DNA from: Marinobacter salarius
GTDB taxonomy: Bacteria; Pseudomonadota; Gammaproteobacteria; Pseudomonadales; Oleiphilaceae
Assembly: GCA_000831005.1 (NCBI GenBank)
Contig: CP007152.1
Location: forward strand, 4,092,001 to 4,156,000
Direction of reading: 5' to 3'
DNA: 64,000 nucleotides
Shown here one piece after another: positions 22,871 to 34,139 of the stretch. The notes under the pieces are model-generated. The model did no database searches. It saw nothing but the letters and a program-made list of their open reading frames with translations, and was not told the origin of the DNA. Each line of letters starts with the position of its first letter. The first letter of the stretch is position 1. Position numbers and translations under genes: made by a program.

Positions 22871-24114
22871 CTACAAGGCCTTACTGAACAGCTCCGACAC
22901 ATTATCAAAGCCGGTTGCCAACTTTCCTTTCTGAGCCCGTTTCTTACGGCCTTTTGCCACATAAAGGGGCAGCATCTCACCGTACAGGCTGGTACTGATG
23001 GTGCGCTGCTCGTCTTCCAGACGATCCCGACGCAGACGAATACCATACTTCGCAAGTTTAGGCTCCAACTCGTCCGCACGGTTCAGAAGATCACGCCGCG
23101 TCATCTGGTAGGCGTGCTCACACACCATCCGGCGGGACTGGAAACTGAACACATTGGAGAAGAACAGCTTGGCATCATCGCGGGTCGGCTCGAACAGCAG
23201 AATATCCTTGTCCGGGTAATCCCGGGTGTACTGCGCAATGCCCGATTGCATTCGGGAGTACACCATAGTGCGGAACATCTGGGACAGCAGGTTTGGCATA
23301 CCCGACCGGGTCAGATCGCCCGGCCCCATGGTACCGGCTCGCACAGCTGAGCTTGCATCAATGGGAACCTGTGGATTGACCGCGAAAACCAGATCCGCAC
23401 CGTCCTCAAACGCCACGGAGGCATGCAACCCCTTTCTCAGAGTACCGTCCACGTAGTAACGCCCGTCGATGGTGACCGGAACATAGATACCCGGAGACGA
23501 GGTACTCGCCTGAATCGCTTTTGATATGGGCACGTGATCAAAACCGGGGGCACCAAAGCAGACCGCCTCAGTGCTTTCCACATCCGCCGCAACAATATAA
23601 AGACTGCGCTTAAGCTGCCGGAAATCGTTGGTGCGACCGAGCATGGTAAAGGCCCGCTGCAGATACTCGTGCAGGCCTTCGTTATCGAAAAGGCCCGCAG
23701 GCGCAGCCTGCGCAAGAATCGTCAGCGCTTCCAGCAAGCTCTGGTCATAAGGGTTATTTACGAACCGTCGCACAGCCGTCGTCACCAGACCCGGAACCGC
23801 CAGCAAGCGACTGCCCAGTTCCCGGAACGCCGGGCGATAGAATACTTCCGGATGGAAGGGGTGCACTTCCGCTTCATTGCGCACAAAAATCCGACACAAC
23901 TGGGCGGTGGTCATCTGGTTGGCCAGATTGGCCGCAACAAAGGAGCCCGCGTTCACGCCGACGTAAACATCAATATTATTGAAATCAAGCCATCCAGCGC
24001 CTCATCGAGCGCGCGCAATGCCCCGATTTCGTAGATACCTCCCAACGGGCCACCGCCGCCGAGGGCCAGGCCGATGCGAGGTTCGGGCTTAATCGCTGTT
24101 GTGGTTGCCGTCAT
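22871..24114 (-). CDS. Patatin-like phospholipase-fold protein with altered nucleophile motif (frame broken once)
   Basis: Starting at ATG 24112-24114 and restoring one base at 23986 gives about 414 aa. The oxyanion loop GGGGPLGG lies near residue 21, and the catalytic-dyad region appears as YYVDGTLRKG. The patatin nucleophile elbow GxSxG reads G-V-N-A-G here (Asn codon 23951-23953), so the usual serine is absent, though a Ser follows at VNAGS. It may be a pseudoenzyme or use another residue. The C-terminal region contains LLFEPTRDDAKLFFSNVFSF, seen in large bacterial patatin-like proteins. The frameshift is only about 11 codons away, but the codon itself is clear. Confidence 0.75.
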
Positions 24115-24211
24115 TCAATATCCCCATGCGGGTGCGGTTGGCTATTGTTTTCAACATTAGCAGCCAGTTTTAGAGTACACACCCTATATAGGACCAATTG
24201 GCTATACGCCT

Positions 24212-26517
24212 TCACGAAAGGGCCTTTTCGGCATGGGCAATGGCACTGGACTTGCCCGGGCGCAGATAGCGGCCAAATCCGGCATTGCGCAGGGCCAGAT
24301 CCACACAACTCTTGATAACGTGCGGCGAATCCAGCAACAGCACATCTTCCAGTAGCTGCGCTGACCATTCGCGGCTAACACTGCGAATGACCGACTTGAC
24401 CTTGGGCAGGCTGGCCGCGTTCATGGAGAGCGAATCGTAACCCATCGCCATCAACAGCAGCGCGCCGCCAGGGTCACCCGCCAGTTCACCGCAGATACCG
24501 ACAGGCTTGCCGACCGCATGGGCGTCCTGTGCTACGCGCACCAGCGCCTGCAACACGGCGGGATGATAGGAATGGTACAGCTGCGCGACCCTGGGATTGT
24601 TGCGATCCACCGCCAGCAGGTATTGGGTCAGGTCGTTTGAGCCAACAGAGAGGAAATCCACGCGATCCGCCAACTCGCGAATCTGATACACCGCCGCCGG
24701 AATCTCCACCATTACCCCGACCTTGGGCATATGGATGTTGTAACCTTCCTCCCTGACCTCATGATAAACCCGGTAAATCAGGTGGAGGGATTCTTCCACT
24801 TCTGAGATATTGCTGATCATCGGCAGCATGATCTGCAGATTGTTCAGGCCCTCACTCGCCTTGAGCATCGCCCTCACCTGAACCAGGAATATCTCTGGAT
24901 GATCCAGGGTTACCCGGATACCGCGCCAACCCAGAAACGGGTTCTCTTCCTGGATCGGGAAGTACGTCAGCGCCTTATCGCCGCCGATGTCCAGCGTACG
25001 CATGGTGACAGGGTTCGGGGCAAAGGCTTCCAGTTGCTCGCGGTAGTATTCGCGCTGTTCCTGTTCTGACGGGAACCGGTCCTTGATCATGAACGGCACT
25101 TCGGTGCGGTACAGACCGATACCTTCAGCACCGTGGCTCAGAGAGCGCACCACATCGGTCATCAAACCGGTATTCACCAGCAGCGACACGCGGTGGTTGT
25201 CGGTGGTTTCGCAAGGCAGGTCCCGCAGGGCTTCCAGCCCTTTGACCAACTCATCTTCCTCGTCACAGATTTCCTGGTAGAAGTTCCTCAGGTCCGAGGA
25301 GGGTGACGCAAAAATCTGCCCTTCAAAGCCATCAACAATCAGGTCCTTGCCATCCAGTTGGTTGACCGGAATATCTACCAGCCCATGACCGTGGGCACCC
25401 CCATGGCACGTGCCAGGATGGCAACGTGGGAGTTGCTGGAGCCCTTGACCGACACCAAACCGACCAGTTGCCCCTTGGGCACTTCCCCGAGCATGGCCGG
25501 TGTCAGTTCTTCACTGACCAGGACCGTGTTCTCAGGGTAGACCGTGTCCTTCTGCTCACCTTCCTGCAAGTGAGACAACAAACGGCGGCCGAGATCCCGG
25601 ATGTCGACAGCCCGCTCCTGCAGGTAGTGGTCGTCCATCATTTCAAAGTGACGAACGTACTGCTGAACCACCTGTTTCAGCGCGCCCTGAGCCCAGAAAC
25701 CTTCCTTGATCCGGTTGCCCACCTCACCTGGCATTGCGTCATCGCCCAGCATACGCAAATAGACATCGAACAGAGCCTGCTCTTCCGGGCGAAGCTGGGA
25801 AGCGAGCCGGGCCGCCACCCGCTCAATATCTTCCCGAACCGCAGTTACCGCGCCATCAAACAGCGACAGTTCCAATTCAATATCATCGGTGGGCTTCTCA
25901 GGCACTACGTCCAAGTCGGCGGCAGGGTACACCACCACACCCTTGCCAATGGCAACGCCCGGCGCACCAGGCACACCACTGAAACTGACATCGGTCGCTT
26001 CTTCACCGGTCAGGGAAAGACCGCTGATGGCGCCCGTTGCCTCGCTGTGGGCGATAACGCCGGCCAATTGAGCCGAAACGGTAACCAGGAAGGCTTCTTC
26101 ACCCTCGTCAAAGCAGCGCGAACTTTCCCGTTGCTGAACAACAAGAACACCAAGAACCCGGCGATGGTGAATGATAGGAACACCCAGGAACGAGCGGAAA
26201 CGCTCTTCGCCAGTCTCAGGAAAGTAACGATAGCGGGGGTGGGATGGAGCATCTTCAAGGTTGATAGGCTCCTCCCGGGAGCCAACCAGACCAATCAGGC
26301 CCTCGGAATAAGCCAGGCTGACCTGCCCTACTGCTTGCTGGTACAAGCCTTCCGTGGCCATTAATATGTAGCGATTTGTGGCTGGATCAAGCAAATAAAC
26401 CGAGCAAACCTCGGTATCCATGGCTTTCTGCACCCGCGAAACAATGACATCCAGCGCCTCCTGCAAATCGCGGGCACTGTTTACCTCTTGTACAAGACTT
26501 CGCAGTATGCTCAGCAT
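24212..26517 (-). CDS. ptsP: PtsP, nitrogen-PTS enzyme I (frame broken once)
   Basis: Restoring one base at 25380/25381 (MGLVDIPVNQ) joins both parts into about 768 aa. A GAF domain fills about residues 1-160 (LGVPIIHHRRVLGVLVVQQ). The PEP-utilising mobile domain carries the phospho-histidine motif GSSNSHVAILARAMG. The C-terminal TIM barrel has GIGLYRTEVPFM, MRTLDIGGDKAL, VGSNDLTQYLLAVDRNN and ICGELAGDP. It passes phosphate from PEP to the NPr/EIIA-Ntr branch, which regulates carbon-nitrogen balance and virulence traits. It lies immediately downstream of rppH (15 bases). Confidence 0.93.
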
Positions 26518-26532
26518 GGCGGGTTCAATCCG

Positions 26533-27062
26533 TCATTTCTGTGTGTCCTTCGCGCGTCGGGAAGGCTCGCTCTGGCGCCACTGTTCCATGTTGTAAAACA
26601 GCCGCGGCGCGAGCTCTCGCAGCGCACGTCGATAGACCTCGCGTTTAAACGATACGACCTGCCCAAGCGGGTACCAGTAGCTAACCCACTGCCAGCCGTC
26701 GAATTCCGGCGAGTCCGTGCCGTCTACGCGCACCTGCGCGTCCGGCGAAAGCATCCTCAGCAGGAACCATTTCTGTTTTGTCCCACGCAGACCGGGTGCG
26801 AATTGTGGCGCACCATCCTGCGAGGGAGGCGGTATCTCAGCCAGCCACGGGTACAGCTGATGATTTCCACATCGCCTGTACCGAGACCAATTTCCTCCGC
26901 CAGTTCCCTGTAAAGGGCCTCTTCCGGTGATTCGTCGTGCTTGATACCACCTTGAGGGAACTGCCAGGAGTCCTGCCCTATTCGCCTTGCCCAGAGGACT
27001 TCCCCCCTGTGATTGGCCAGAATGATTCCGACGTTGGGTCTGAAACCGTCCGAATCGATCAC
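26533..27062 (-). CDS. rppH: RNA 5' pyrophosphohydrolase RppH (frame broken once)
   Basis: Restoring one base in the T-run 26776-26779 joins the Nudix half to the C-terminal half ([11 protein letters not shown]), giving 176 aa, as expected. The Nudix box [22 protein letters not shown] is complete, with the metal-binding REL-EE residues. RppH strips pyrophosphate from mRNA 5' ends and thereby starts RNase E decay. It forms a unit with ptsP downstream, the order seen in Pseudomonas and E. coli. The break falls in a homopolymer. Confidence 0.92.
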
Positions 27063-27235
27063 GGCACAGTCCTCTTAAAAGTCGGTTGGCCGGATTAAAA
27101 ATTCACCGGCCGGATTTATCCAAGTTGCTCTCATTCTTACAGAATCCCAAGGCTTCGGCAAACGAAGCGACGGCGGCGCGTCATGCTAGACTGTTGCGCC
27201 TGTGACAGTCGTCGTTTTTGCCGGAGGTATCCAAG

Positions 27236-27892
27236 TTGACGCTCGCGATTTTTGATCTCGATAACACCCTGCTCGCCGGAGACAGCGACCATGCCTGGGG
27301 GGAATTCCTGGTAGAAGAGTCGATTGTGGATGCGGAGGAATACCGGCTGGCAAACGACCGCTTCTATGAGGAGTATCTGAATGGCGAGCTGGACATCATG
27401 CGCTACCTGAGCTTTGCCCTTCAGCCTCTTGCACGGCATGACACGGAACAGCTGCTGGCCTGGCGCGAACAGTTTATGGCGAAGAAAATCCAGCCTATGA
27501 TGCTCGAAAAAGCCAAGGCATTGCTGGATAGCCATCGGGCCGATGGCCATACCTTGATGATCATCACTGCAACCAACCGGTTCGTTACCGAGCCAGTGGC
27601 TAAGCTGCTGGACATTGATCACCTGATTGCCACTGAGCCAGAGATGGTCAATGGGCGCTATACGGGGGAGGTTGCAGGTATTCCCAGCTTCCAGGACGGG
27701 AAGGTAGCCCGCCTGAATGACTGGCTGGAATCAACTGGAGAAAGTCTCGAGGGCGCCTGGTTCTATAGCGACTCCCACAACGATGCCCCTTTACTGCGCA
27801 AAGTCGCAAACCCAGTAGCGGTGGACCCGGATCCAACGCTTGAAAAAATTGCGAAAGAAAATGGCTGGAAGATCATGAGCCTCAGAGGTTGA
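27236..27892 (+). CDS. HAD-IB family phosphatase (SerB-like)
   Basis: 218 aa from TTG 27236 (MTLAIFDLDNTLL), chosen because GGAGG lies 8 bases upstream; an in-frame TTG at 27218 has no such site. HAD motif I is DLDNTLL, motif II IITATN and motif III/IV the SDSHNDAPLL region. The helical cap between residues 20 and 80 is typical of HAD subfamily IB. It probably hydrolyses a small phosphoester; PSPase-like and phospholipid substrates are both known in the subfamily. It is divergent from rppH, as in Pseudomonas, and convergent with rlmI (17-base gap). Confidence 0.88.
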   Translation: MTLAIFDLDNTLLAGDSDHAWGEFLVEESIVDAEEYRLANDRFYEEYLNGELDIMRYLSFALQPLARHDTEQLLAWREQFMAKKIQPMMLEKAKALLDSHRADGHTLMIITATNRFVTEPVAKLLDIDHLIATEPEMVNGRYTGEVAGIPSFQDGKVARLNDWLESTGESLEGAWFYSDSHNDAPLLRKVANPVAVDPDPTLEKIAKENGWKIMSLRG

Positions 27893-27909
27893 CTGGCCTC
27901 ATCCCAAGC

Positions 27910-29105
27910 TCAAAGAAACCCAGTCAATGACCGAACAAAACAGCTTTTAATATAATCCGTCTCCGGAATCCCCGGAACAACCGGGTGGTCGGGGGCCTGG
28001 TGCCCCTGCTCAAGCAATTGAACAAACCGGTCGATCTTGCGACCACTGCTGCGAATAATATCCGTCAATTTTTCCTGGGACAGGTGCATGGAACAGGAAG
28101 CAGACACCAGCAAACCGTCTCGATCGAGCAAACGCAGCCCCAGCTGGTTCAGCCGGGCATAAGCCTCTTCCCCGGCCTTCTGGTCTCGCCGTCGGGGAAT
28201 CAGTGCCGGCGGGTCGAGCACCACGATATCGAACTTTTCCTTTTCATCACAAAGCGCTTTCAAAGCGTCAAACGCATCGCCCTCAATAGTCTCAATATTA
28301 TCGAGCCCATTGATCTTCGCATTGTGATGAACAGAGTCGATGGCACCAGAGGAACTGTCCACACAGGTCACCTGCGTAGCCCCGGCACAGGCTGCCTGAA
28401 TACCCCAGCCACCCACATAGCTGAACACGTCCAGGACCCGCTTGCCCGGCGCATAGGCCTGCAACCGCTGCCGGTTCATGCGGTGATCATAAAACCACCC
28501 CGTTTTCTGCCCGCCTTCCATGGGCACCTCGAATCGCACGCCATTCTCCTCAACCGGCAGGAGATCAATCTCCGGGCCATGAGCCTGCTCAACGTAGGTA
28601 TCCAGCCCTTCTACCTTACGCATCTTGCCGTCGTTCTTGAGGATAATCGCCCGAGGATGTGCCAGCCGCTGCACCGCCCGAACAATCGACTCCTTCATCT
28701 GTTCCATGCCGGCCGTGGAAATCTGAACCACTACAACATCATCAAACCGATCAATCACCAGCCCGGACAGCCCGTCACTGTCACCAAACACCCAGCGATA
28801 AAACGGCTTATCAAACAACCGCTCCCGCAACGCCAGCGCCGTCTCAACCGTTCGGTGAGCCGTTGCGGCGTCATGCCATGGGCGTAATTCCGGCTGATCA
28901 GCCGGCCGCAGATCAGAGCATGAGGGTTCACAAACACCGTTCCCATGGGCTTATCATTGGCCGCGCGCAGCTCAGCCTGGACACCGGCTTCAAACTCGGT
29001 CAGCGGGGAGCGATGGGTATCCACTTCATTGCTGTAGACCCAAAGGTGCCCAGCCCTGAGCCTGCGCTCGGCGCCTTTGCGAAGGTATAAAACCGGAAAA
29101 CTCAT
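27910..29105 (-). CDS. rlmI: 23S rRNA (cytosine 1962-C5) methyltransferase RlmI family (frame broken once)
   Basis: Restoring one base at 28847-28848 (LTERVETALALRERLF) gives 398 aa, close to E. coli RlmI. An N-terminal PUA domain (LRKGAERRLRAGHLWVYSNEV) is followed by a central EEHEE-like domain (PFYRWVFGDSDGLSGLVIDRF). The SAM-dependent Rossmann domain contains VLDVFSYVGGWGI and the catalytic-loop motif LDPPAL. The SCSMHL motif with a second cysteine is also present. It would methylate a cytosine in 23S rRNA. It is a stand-alone gene, with its start 198 bases from the gcvH end. Confidence 0.88.
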
Positions 29106-29170
29106 AAATGACCGCCTAAAGAATTGAAGAAGGAGAGGAAATTAAGGACGAATCCAGCACCGAAGTCCGG

Positions 29171-29280
29171 GGATCAAGCCGGGAGGGCCTTCCAAAACTG
29201 TGCGGAGCCATGGATGGCGGAGCCCAAGCCGCACAAGGACGTCTTGAGGCGTGTTTTGGAAGGCCCTCCCGGCTTGATCC
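29171..29280. repeat. 28-bp perfect inverted repeat with nested inner stem
   Basis: The arm at 29171-29198 (starting GGATCAAGCC) is exactly complementary to 29253-29280 (ending GGCTTGATCC). The 54-base interior holds a second stem, TGTGCGG (29199-29205) with CCGCACA (29229-29235), continuing directly from the outer arm. It lies between the gcvH stop and the rlmI start. There is no coding sequence and no T-run. It has the form of a repetitive extragenic palindrome or a structured 3' region of gcvH. Confidence 0.9.
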
Positions 29281-29303
29281 TAACTCCGAAGCAATCTGCG
29301 GGG

Positions 29304-29696
29304 TCACTCCTCGGCAGCCACATGCTCCGCATAGGCCACAGAATCCATCAGGCCATCCAGCTCACCGGCATCCGCCAACCGCACCCGGAACAACCAGCCA
29401 TCACCATAAGGATCCTCATTCACCTTCTCAGGCTCATCCTCCAGGCTCTCATTGACCTCAATCACCTCACCGGTCACCGGACTGAACACATCAGACGCCG
29501 ACTTCACCGACTCGGCAACACCCGCCTCTTCAGCACCAGTTACCGTCGAACCCACATCCGGAACACCAATAAAAACGATATCCCCCAGTTGATCCTGGGC
29601 AAAATCCGTGATTCCGACGGTTGCGGTGCCGTCGTCGGCCACACGCACCCACTGGTGCGTTTCAATGTATTTCAGATCTGCGGGTGTTTCGCTCAT
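29304..29696 (-). CDS. gcvH: Glycine cleavage system H protein
   Basis: 130 aa from ATG 29694-29696 (MSETPADLKYIETHQW). The longer upstream frame has no ribosome site and reads low-complexity Arg-rich sequence. The lipoyl lysine sits in VAESVKSASDV, and FAQDQLGDIVFIGVP and DPYGDGWLFRV are family hallmarks. H protein shuttles the aminomethyl group between the P, T and L proteins on its lipoyl arm. No gcvP or gcvT gene is in this window, so it is a solitary copy here and may pair with genes elsewhere. Confidence 0.94.
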   Translation of the reverse strand: MSETPADLKYIETHQWVRVADDGTATVGITDFAQDQLGDIVFIGVPDVGSTVTGAEEAGVAESVKSASDVFSPVTGEVIEVNESLEDEPEKVNEDPYGDGWLFRVRLADAGELDGLMDSVAYAEHVAAEE

Positions 29697-29789
29697 GGTC
29701 ACATGTCCCCGATGAATAATTTCGCGCATTTTAACCGAAGAACGACGCCCCCGCGAACATCTCAACCAAAGTTGCGACGGATTCTAGCT

Positions 29790-30685
29790 TCAATCCAGCC
29801 CCCAGGTCGTTTCCCGCGCCATCGTCATGAACGACTGAAGATAGGCCACATCCACATCCCGCTCACGGAGGCCCAGGAAAATCTGCTTATCAATACCCTC
29901 CCGCCCCAGCCGTACCGGCTGATCGGCATCTGATGGGCGTACTCTTCCACCAGCCAACGGGGTAGTGCCGATACCCCCCGCCCTGCCGCGACCATTTGCA
30001 GCATGATGTCCGTGGTTTCAATGGTCTTATGCCGGGCCGGGCTGCTGTGGGCCGGCACCAGAAACCGGGTATAAATATCCAGCCGCTCGGCATCGACCGG
30101 ATAGGTAATAAGGGTCTCACTTTCAAGGTCCGACGGCTCCGCCCAAGGCCTGGAGGCCAGTGGGTGATCGCTCGGCACTACGAGAACCTGCTCGTAATCA
30201 AAGACCGGTTCGTACACGAGCCCCTTGCGGTGCAATGGGTCCGGCGTCACCAACACATCGATGTCGTAGCCAAACAAAGCACCGATACCACCAAACTGGA
30301 AACGCTGCTTCACATCCACATCCACGCCTGGCCATTGCTCAAGATATGGCCCAACCACCTTGAGCAGCCACTGGTAACAGGGATGACATTCCATACCGAT
30401 TCGCAGACTGCCCCGCTGCCCTCGGGCAATCTGACCCACCAATTCCTCGGCATGCTCGAACTGCGGCAACAAACGATTCGCGAGTGACAGCAAATACAAC
30501 CCGGATTGAGTTGGCCGCAGTTTACGGCCTTCACGCACCCACACGGGCGTTCCCAGCTGCTGCTCCAGCTTCTTCATGGCATGACTGAGGGCAGACTGGG
30601 TGAGGCACAGCGCGTCCGCCGCCGCCGTCAATGAGCCGCTCCGATCCACTTCACGGACGATCTCCAGATGATTGCGTTCTATCAT
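29790..30685 (-). CDS. metR: LysR-family regulator MetR (frame broken near the end)
   Basis: The frame runs from ATG 30685 and, if one base is restored at about 29917-29918, continues as PVRLGREGIDKQIF to TGA 29790-29792, giving 298 aa. The N-terminal LysR helix-turn-helix (LTAAADALCLTQSALSHAMKKLEQQLG) is followed by a substrate-binding domain. MetR activates metE and other methionine genes with homocysteine as co-inducer. It is divergent from metE with a perfect MetR box in the 108-base gap, so autoregulation is likely. The uncorrected frame ends in an unrelated tail. Confidence 0.92.
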
Positions 30686-30699
30686 TGGCCGGCCTTACT

Positions 30700-30712
30700 T
30701 GAAAATAATTCA
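30700..30712. promoter_or_regulatory. MetR operator between metR and metE
   Basis: TGAA-AATAA-TTCA matches the MetR consensus TGAA-N5-TTCA exactly. It lies 14 bases upstream of the metR start and 81 bases upstream of metE. TTGAAA overlapping its left half could be a metE -35 element, but no good -10 follows. Confidence 0.8.
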
Positions 30713-30793
30713 TGGATTCATGAGATTTTACCATTATTTTTCATGGCAGTTCAGCACTAGCTTGAAGGCCTGAATGACGACAGGAGATTCATC

Positions 30794-33067
30794 ATGGTAA
30801 CCACCCATAACCTAGGCTTTCCCAGAATTGGCCAACGTCGCGAACTCAAATTTGCCCTTGAGGGCTATTGGAAAGGCGAGTTAAGCGAAGACAACCTACA
30901 GCAAACCGCGGCAGGGCTTCGCGCCAGCAACTGGCGGCACCAACGCCCGCTCACGCTGGCGCCGGTCGGCGACTTCTCGCTCTACGACCAGGTACTGGAC
31001 ATGAGCGCCACACTCGGCAACCTGCCCAAGCGCTCAGGCAAGGCCGATGACCACGAACTGGACCGCTACTTCCGCATTGCCCGTGGCCGGTCCCCGGCTG
31101 ATAACGATTGCTGTGGCGTCCATGCCGGTGAAATGACCAAGTGGTTCGACACCAACTACCACTATATTGTCCCGGAATTCGACGCGGACACACGGTTCAG
31201 CCTGAATTCCACACGTTTACTGGAACAACTGGCCGAAGCCAGGGCCGTAGGCGTCAATGCCAAGCCAGCTATCATCGGCCCTGTCACCTACCTCTGGCTT
31301 GGCAAATCCAAGGACGATACAGACCGGCTCAGCCTGCTGGATGACTTACTGCCGGTCTATGCGGAGCTGTTGCAGCTTCTCGCCGACAATGGCGCGGAGT
31401 GGGTGCAGATTGACGAGCCCATCCTGGTCACCGAACTGGGAGGCGATTGGCGGCACGCCCTGAACCTGGCTTACCACAACCTCAAGGCCAGCCCGGTAAA
31501 ACTGCTTCTGACCACCTACTTCGGCCAACTGCGGGAAAACCTGCAACTGGCCTGTGAGCTACCGGTTGCCGGCCTACACCTGGATGCAACAAACGCCCGT
31601 GACGAAGTGTCCCGCGTGACTGACTGGCTGCCGGGGCACAAGGTACTCTCCCTAGGCGTGATCGACGGTCGCAATATCTGGAAGACAGACCTGCAGACAA
31701 CCCTCGACTGGCTCGAACCGGTCTACCAGAAGCTGCAAGAACGGCTGTGGATAGCGCCATCCTGCTCCCTTCTCCATGTGCCGGTGGACCTGAACAACGA
31801 AACCACCATGGACCCGGAAATACGCTCCTGGCTGGCCTTTGCGCGGCAAAAACTGGAAGAACTGCAGTTGTTGGCCACGGCACTTACCGATGGCCAGAAT
31901 GCGGTGGCCCGGGAACTGAAGAGCAATGCAGACGCCATACTCAGCCGCAGGAACTCAACCCGCGTGACGGACCCACAGGTTCGCAAGGCGGTGGCGGCCA
32001 TCACCCCTGAGCTGGGTCGGCGCAAAAGCAGCTACCAGCATCGCTCGGCCATCCAGGCAAGCCACCTGCAGCTGCCACGCTACCCCACAACCACTATCGG
32101 CTCGTTCCCCCAGACCAAGGATATCCGCCAAACACGGCTCAAATTTCGTAAGGGTGAGCTCGCACCCGAGGAATATCACGAGCGAATCCGCGCAGAAATC
32201 CGCCACTGCGTTGAGGAACAGGAACAGTTGGGGCTGGACGTGCTGGTCCACGGCGAGGCGGAACGTAACGACATGGTGGAGTACTTCGGCGAGCAACTGG
32301 AAGGCTACGTGTTCAGCCGCTTCGGCTGGGTACAGTCCTACGGTTCCCGCTGCGTGAAACCACCCATCCTGTTCGGCGATATCTCCCGGCCCAAAGCCAT
32401 GACCGTGGAATGGATCCGTTACGCCCAGTCGCTGACAGACAAGCCCCTGAAAGGGATGCTCACCGGCCCGGTCACCATCCTCAACTGGTCTTTCGTGCGC
32501 GACGACCAGCCCCGGAAAGACACCTGTCTGCAACTGGCACTGGCGATCCGCGAGGAAGTACTGGACCTGGAACAGGCTGGAGTGAACATCATTCAGATTG
32601 ACGAAGCCGCCCTTCGCGAAGGCCTGCCCCTGCGCCAGAGCGACTGGGAGACCTACCTGGACTGGGCCATCGAAGCCTTCCGGATTACCGCCAATGGCGT
32701 GCAAAACGAAACCCAGATACACACCCATATGTGCTATTCGGAATTCAACGACATCATCGAAGCCATCGCCCGCATGGATGCCGATGTCATCACCATCGAA
32801 ACCTCCCGATCTGACATGGAGCTGCTGGATGCCTTCAAGGGATTCCAGTATCCCAATGATATTGGTCCGGGTGTCTACGATATTCACTCGCCCAACGTGC
32901 CGGGGACTGAGCAGATCGTGTCGCTGATGAACAAGGCCGCGGAAAGAATCCCCGCCGAGCGACTCTGGATCAACCCGGACTGCGGGCTGAAAACCCGGTC
33001 GTGGGAGGAGGTAATTCCGGCACTCAAGGGGATGGTGGCTGCGGCCCGGGAGTTGCGGGGATCGTGA
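30794..33067 (+). CDS. metE: Cobalamin-independent methionine synthase MetE
   Basis: 757 aa, full length. It transfers the methyl group of 5-methyltetrahydrofolate triglutamate to homocysteine. The N-terminal barrel starts [15 protein letters not shown]. The C-terminal catalytic barrel begins near [11 protein letters not shown] and carries the zinc ligands in HTHMCYSEF (His about 645, Cys about 647) and NPDCGLKTR (Cys about 730). It is divergent from metR and so probably MetR-activated. The frame is intact. Confidence 0.97.
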   Translation: MVTTHNLGFPRIGQRRELKFALEGYWKGELSEDNLQQTAAGLRASNWRHQRPLTLAPVGDFSLYDQVLDMSATLGNLPKRSGKADDHELDRYFRIARGRSPADNDCCGVHAGEMTKWFDTNYHYIVPEFDADTRFSLNSTRLLEQLAEARAVGVNAKPAIIGPVTYLWLGKSKDDTDRLSLLDDLLPVYAELLQLLADNGAEWVQIDEPILVTELGGDWRHALNLAYHNLKASPVKLLLTTYFGQLRENLQLACELPVAGLHLDATNARDEVSRVTDWLPGHKVLSLGVIDGRNIWKTDLQTTLDWLEPVYQKLQERLWIAPSCSLLHVPVDLNNETTMDPEIRSWLAFARQKLEELQLLATALTDGQNAVARELKSNADAILSRRNSTRVTDPQVRKAVAAITPELGRRKSSYQHRSAIQASHLQLPRYPTTTIGSFPQTKDIRQTRLKFRKGELAPEEYHERIRAEIRHCVEEQEQLGLDVLVHGEAERNDMVEYFGEQLEGYVFSRFGWVQSYGSRCVKPPILFGDISRPKAMTVEWIRYAQSLTDKPLKGMLTGPVTILNWSFVRDDQPRKDTCLQLALAIREEVLDLEQAGVNIIQIDEAALREGLPLRQSDWETYLDWAIEAFRITANGVQNETQIHTHMCYSEFNDIIEAIARMDADVITIETSRSDMELLDAFKGFQYPNDIGPGVYDIHSPNVPGTEQIVSLMNKAAERIPAERLWINPDCGLKTRSWEEVIPALKGMVAAARELRGS

Positions 33068-33193
33068 AGTTCCCTGAAGGGGGGGAAGAAGGGCAGTAAT
33101 GCCTCTCCTTCTCCTCACTCAGGAAGCCACTTTTAGACAGGAAGGACGTAACAATCCAATAGCGCCGGGGCCTTAAAGATTCCCGAAAGGCAA

Positions 33194-34036
33194 TCAATAA
33201 CTCTCAGGCAGTTGATCAATGCGTATCCAGTGTTTCGGCTTTCCGAAATTACGACAGTTTACGCACCGCAAGCTGCCGGGTTCGTCGAACTCAAGCTTTA
33301 GTAGACTCCAGGAGTTGTCGCTGCTGGTTTTTCCGCAATCTTGCTCAGAATTACTGGAAAAAACATTGAGTGAGCCGTCGGGGCCGCAGTGGGCGAACGT
33401 ATTGGACAGCGGCCGACCCAGCACATTAATCATGAACATTCCCGCCTTTGAGATGATCAGCTTGGGGACCGTGTTAAACTGCTCTTCATGGCGCTGGTAA
33501 TGTTCTATAAATTCCTTGCCTTGCTCCCGATCATAGTCTGGATAGTAAATTCCCCAAGCAGCTTCCGGCACCGGCAACAATCTGGAGCTATTCCAGGTCA
33601 ACGGATTAATAAGAACTGGAAGTAACAGCGCAGCAACGATCAACCCCATTTTTGGCACCCTGTGCCGCCAAGAATGGCGCAAATCTGGTAACAGCTGAAT
33701 CAACAATCCAAACCATCCACATAACAACATCACAGCAGATGCAGTCTGCCCATCGAGGAAAAAGTGTGTGAACGCGAATGGCAGGGTTATCAGGCCCGTG
33801 ATCACGCCTTTTCCAATCAGGGTTACCACTCCCTGATCACGGACCGGGACACTGAAAAAAATACTCAACCAGCCGGCTAGGTGGCTCAGAAAAAAGATAG
33901 TCAGGAACCCGGTATCCAGAATTAAGTTTTCGAAATAAAAGGAGGGCTTGCTGAAACCCTCATAAATAATGATCAACAGGTTGCTGAGAAGAATGACTGT
34001 TGAGGGGATAAGGAAAAAGGCTGAAATGTAAGGCAT
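33194..34036 (-). CDS. Polytopic membrane protein in the T6SS island (unknown; immunity candidate)
   Basis: 280 aa that I do not recognise. About six hydrophobic segments lie in residues 1-145 (for example FFLIPSTVILLSNLLIII, FLTIFFLSHLAGWLSIFF and MGLIVAALLLPVLI). A soluble C-terminal domain (about 150-280) holds paired cysteines, CVNC near residue 257, that could bind zinc. It is the last gene of a minus-strand run starting at the vgrG remnant. A multi-helix membrane protein at the end of a vgrG-chaperone-effector run could be an immunity protein against a membrane-acting toxin. That is inference from position only. Confidence 0.6.
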   Translation of the reverse strand: MPYISAFFLIPSTVILLSNLLIIIYEGFSKPSFYFENLILDTGFLTIFFLSHLAGWLSIFFSVPVRDQGVVTLIGKGVITGLITLPFAFTHFFLDGQTASAVMLLCGWFGLLIQLLPDLRHSWRHRVPKMGLIVAALLLPVLINPLTWNSSRLLPVPEAAWGIYYPDYDREQGKEFIEHYQRHEEQFNTVPKLIISKAGMFMINVLGRPLSNTFAHCGPDGSLNVFSSNSEQDCGKTSSDNSWSLLKLEFDEPGSLRCVNCRNFGKPKHWIRIDQLPESY

Positions 34037-34139
34037 TGAAAAACGAGTTTCTGTCAGTGTCCTTGACTGGCTGGCAGCTAGGCCGTAATGGCTTCGTCAT
34101 GAAACGATGAACACAGGTTTCAAACCAAAGCAAGAACCG

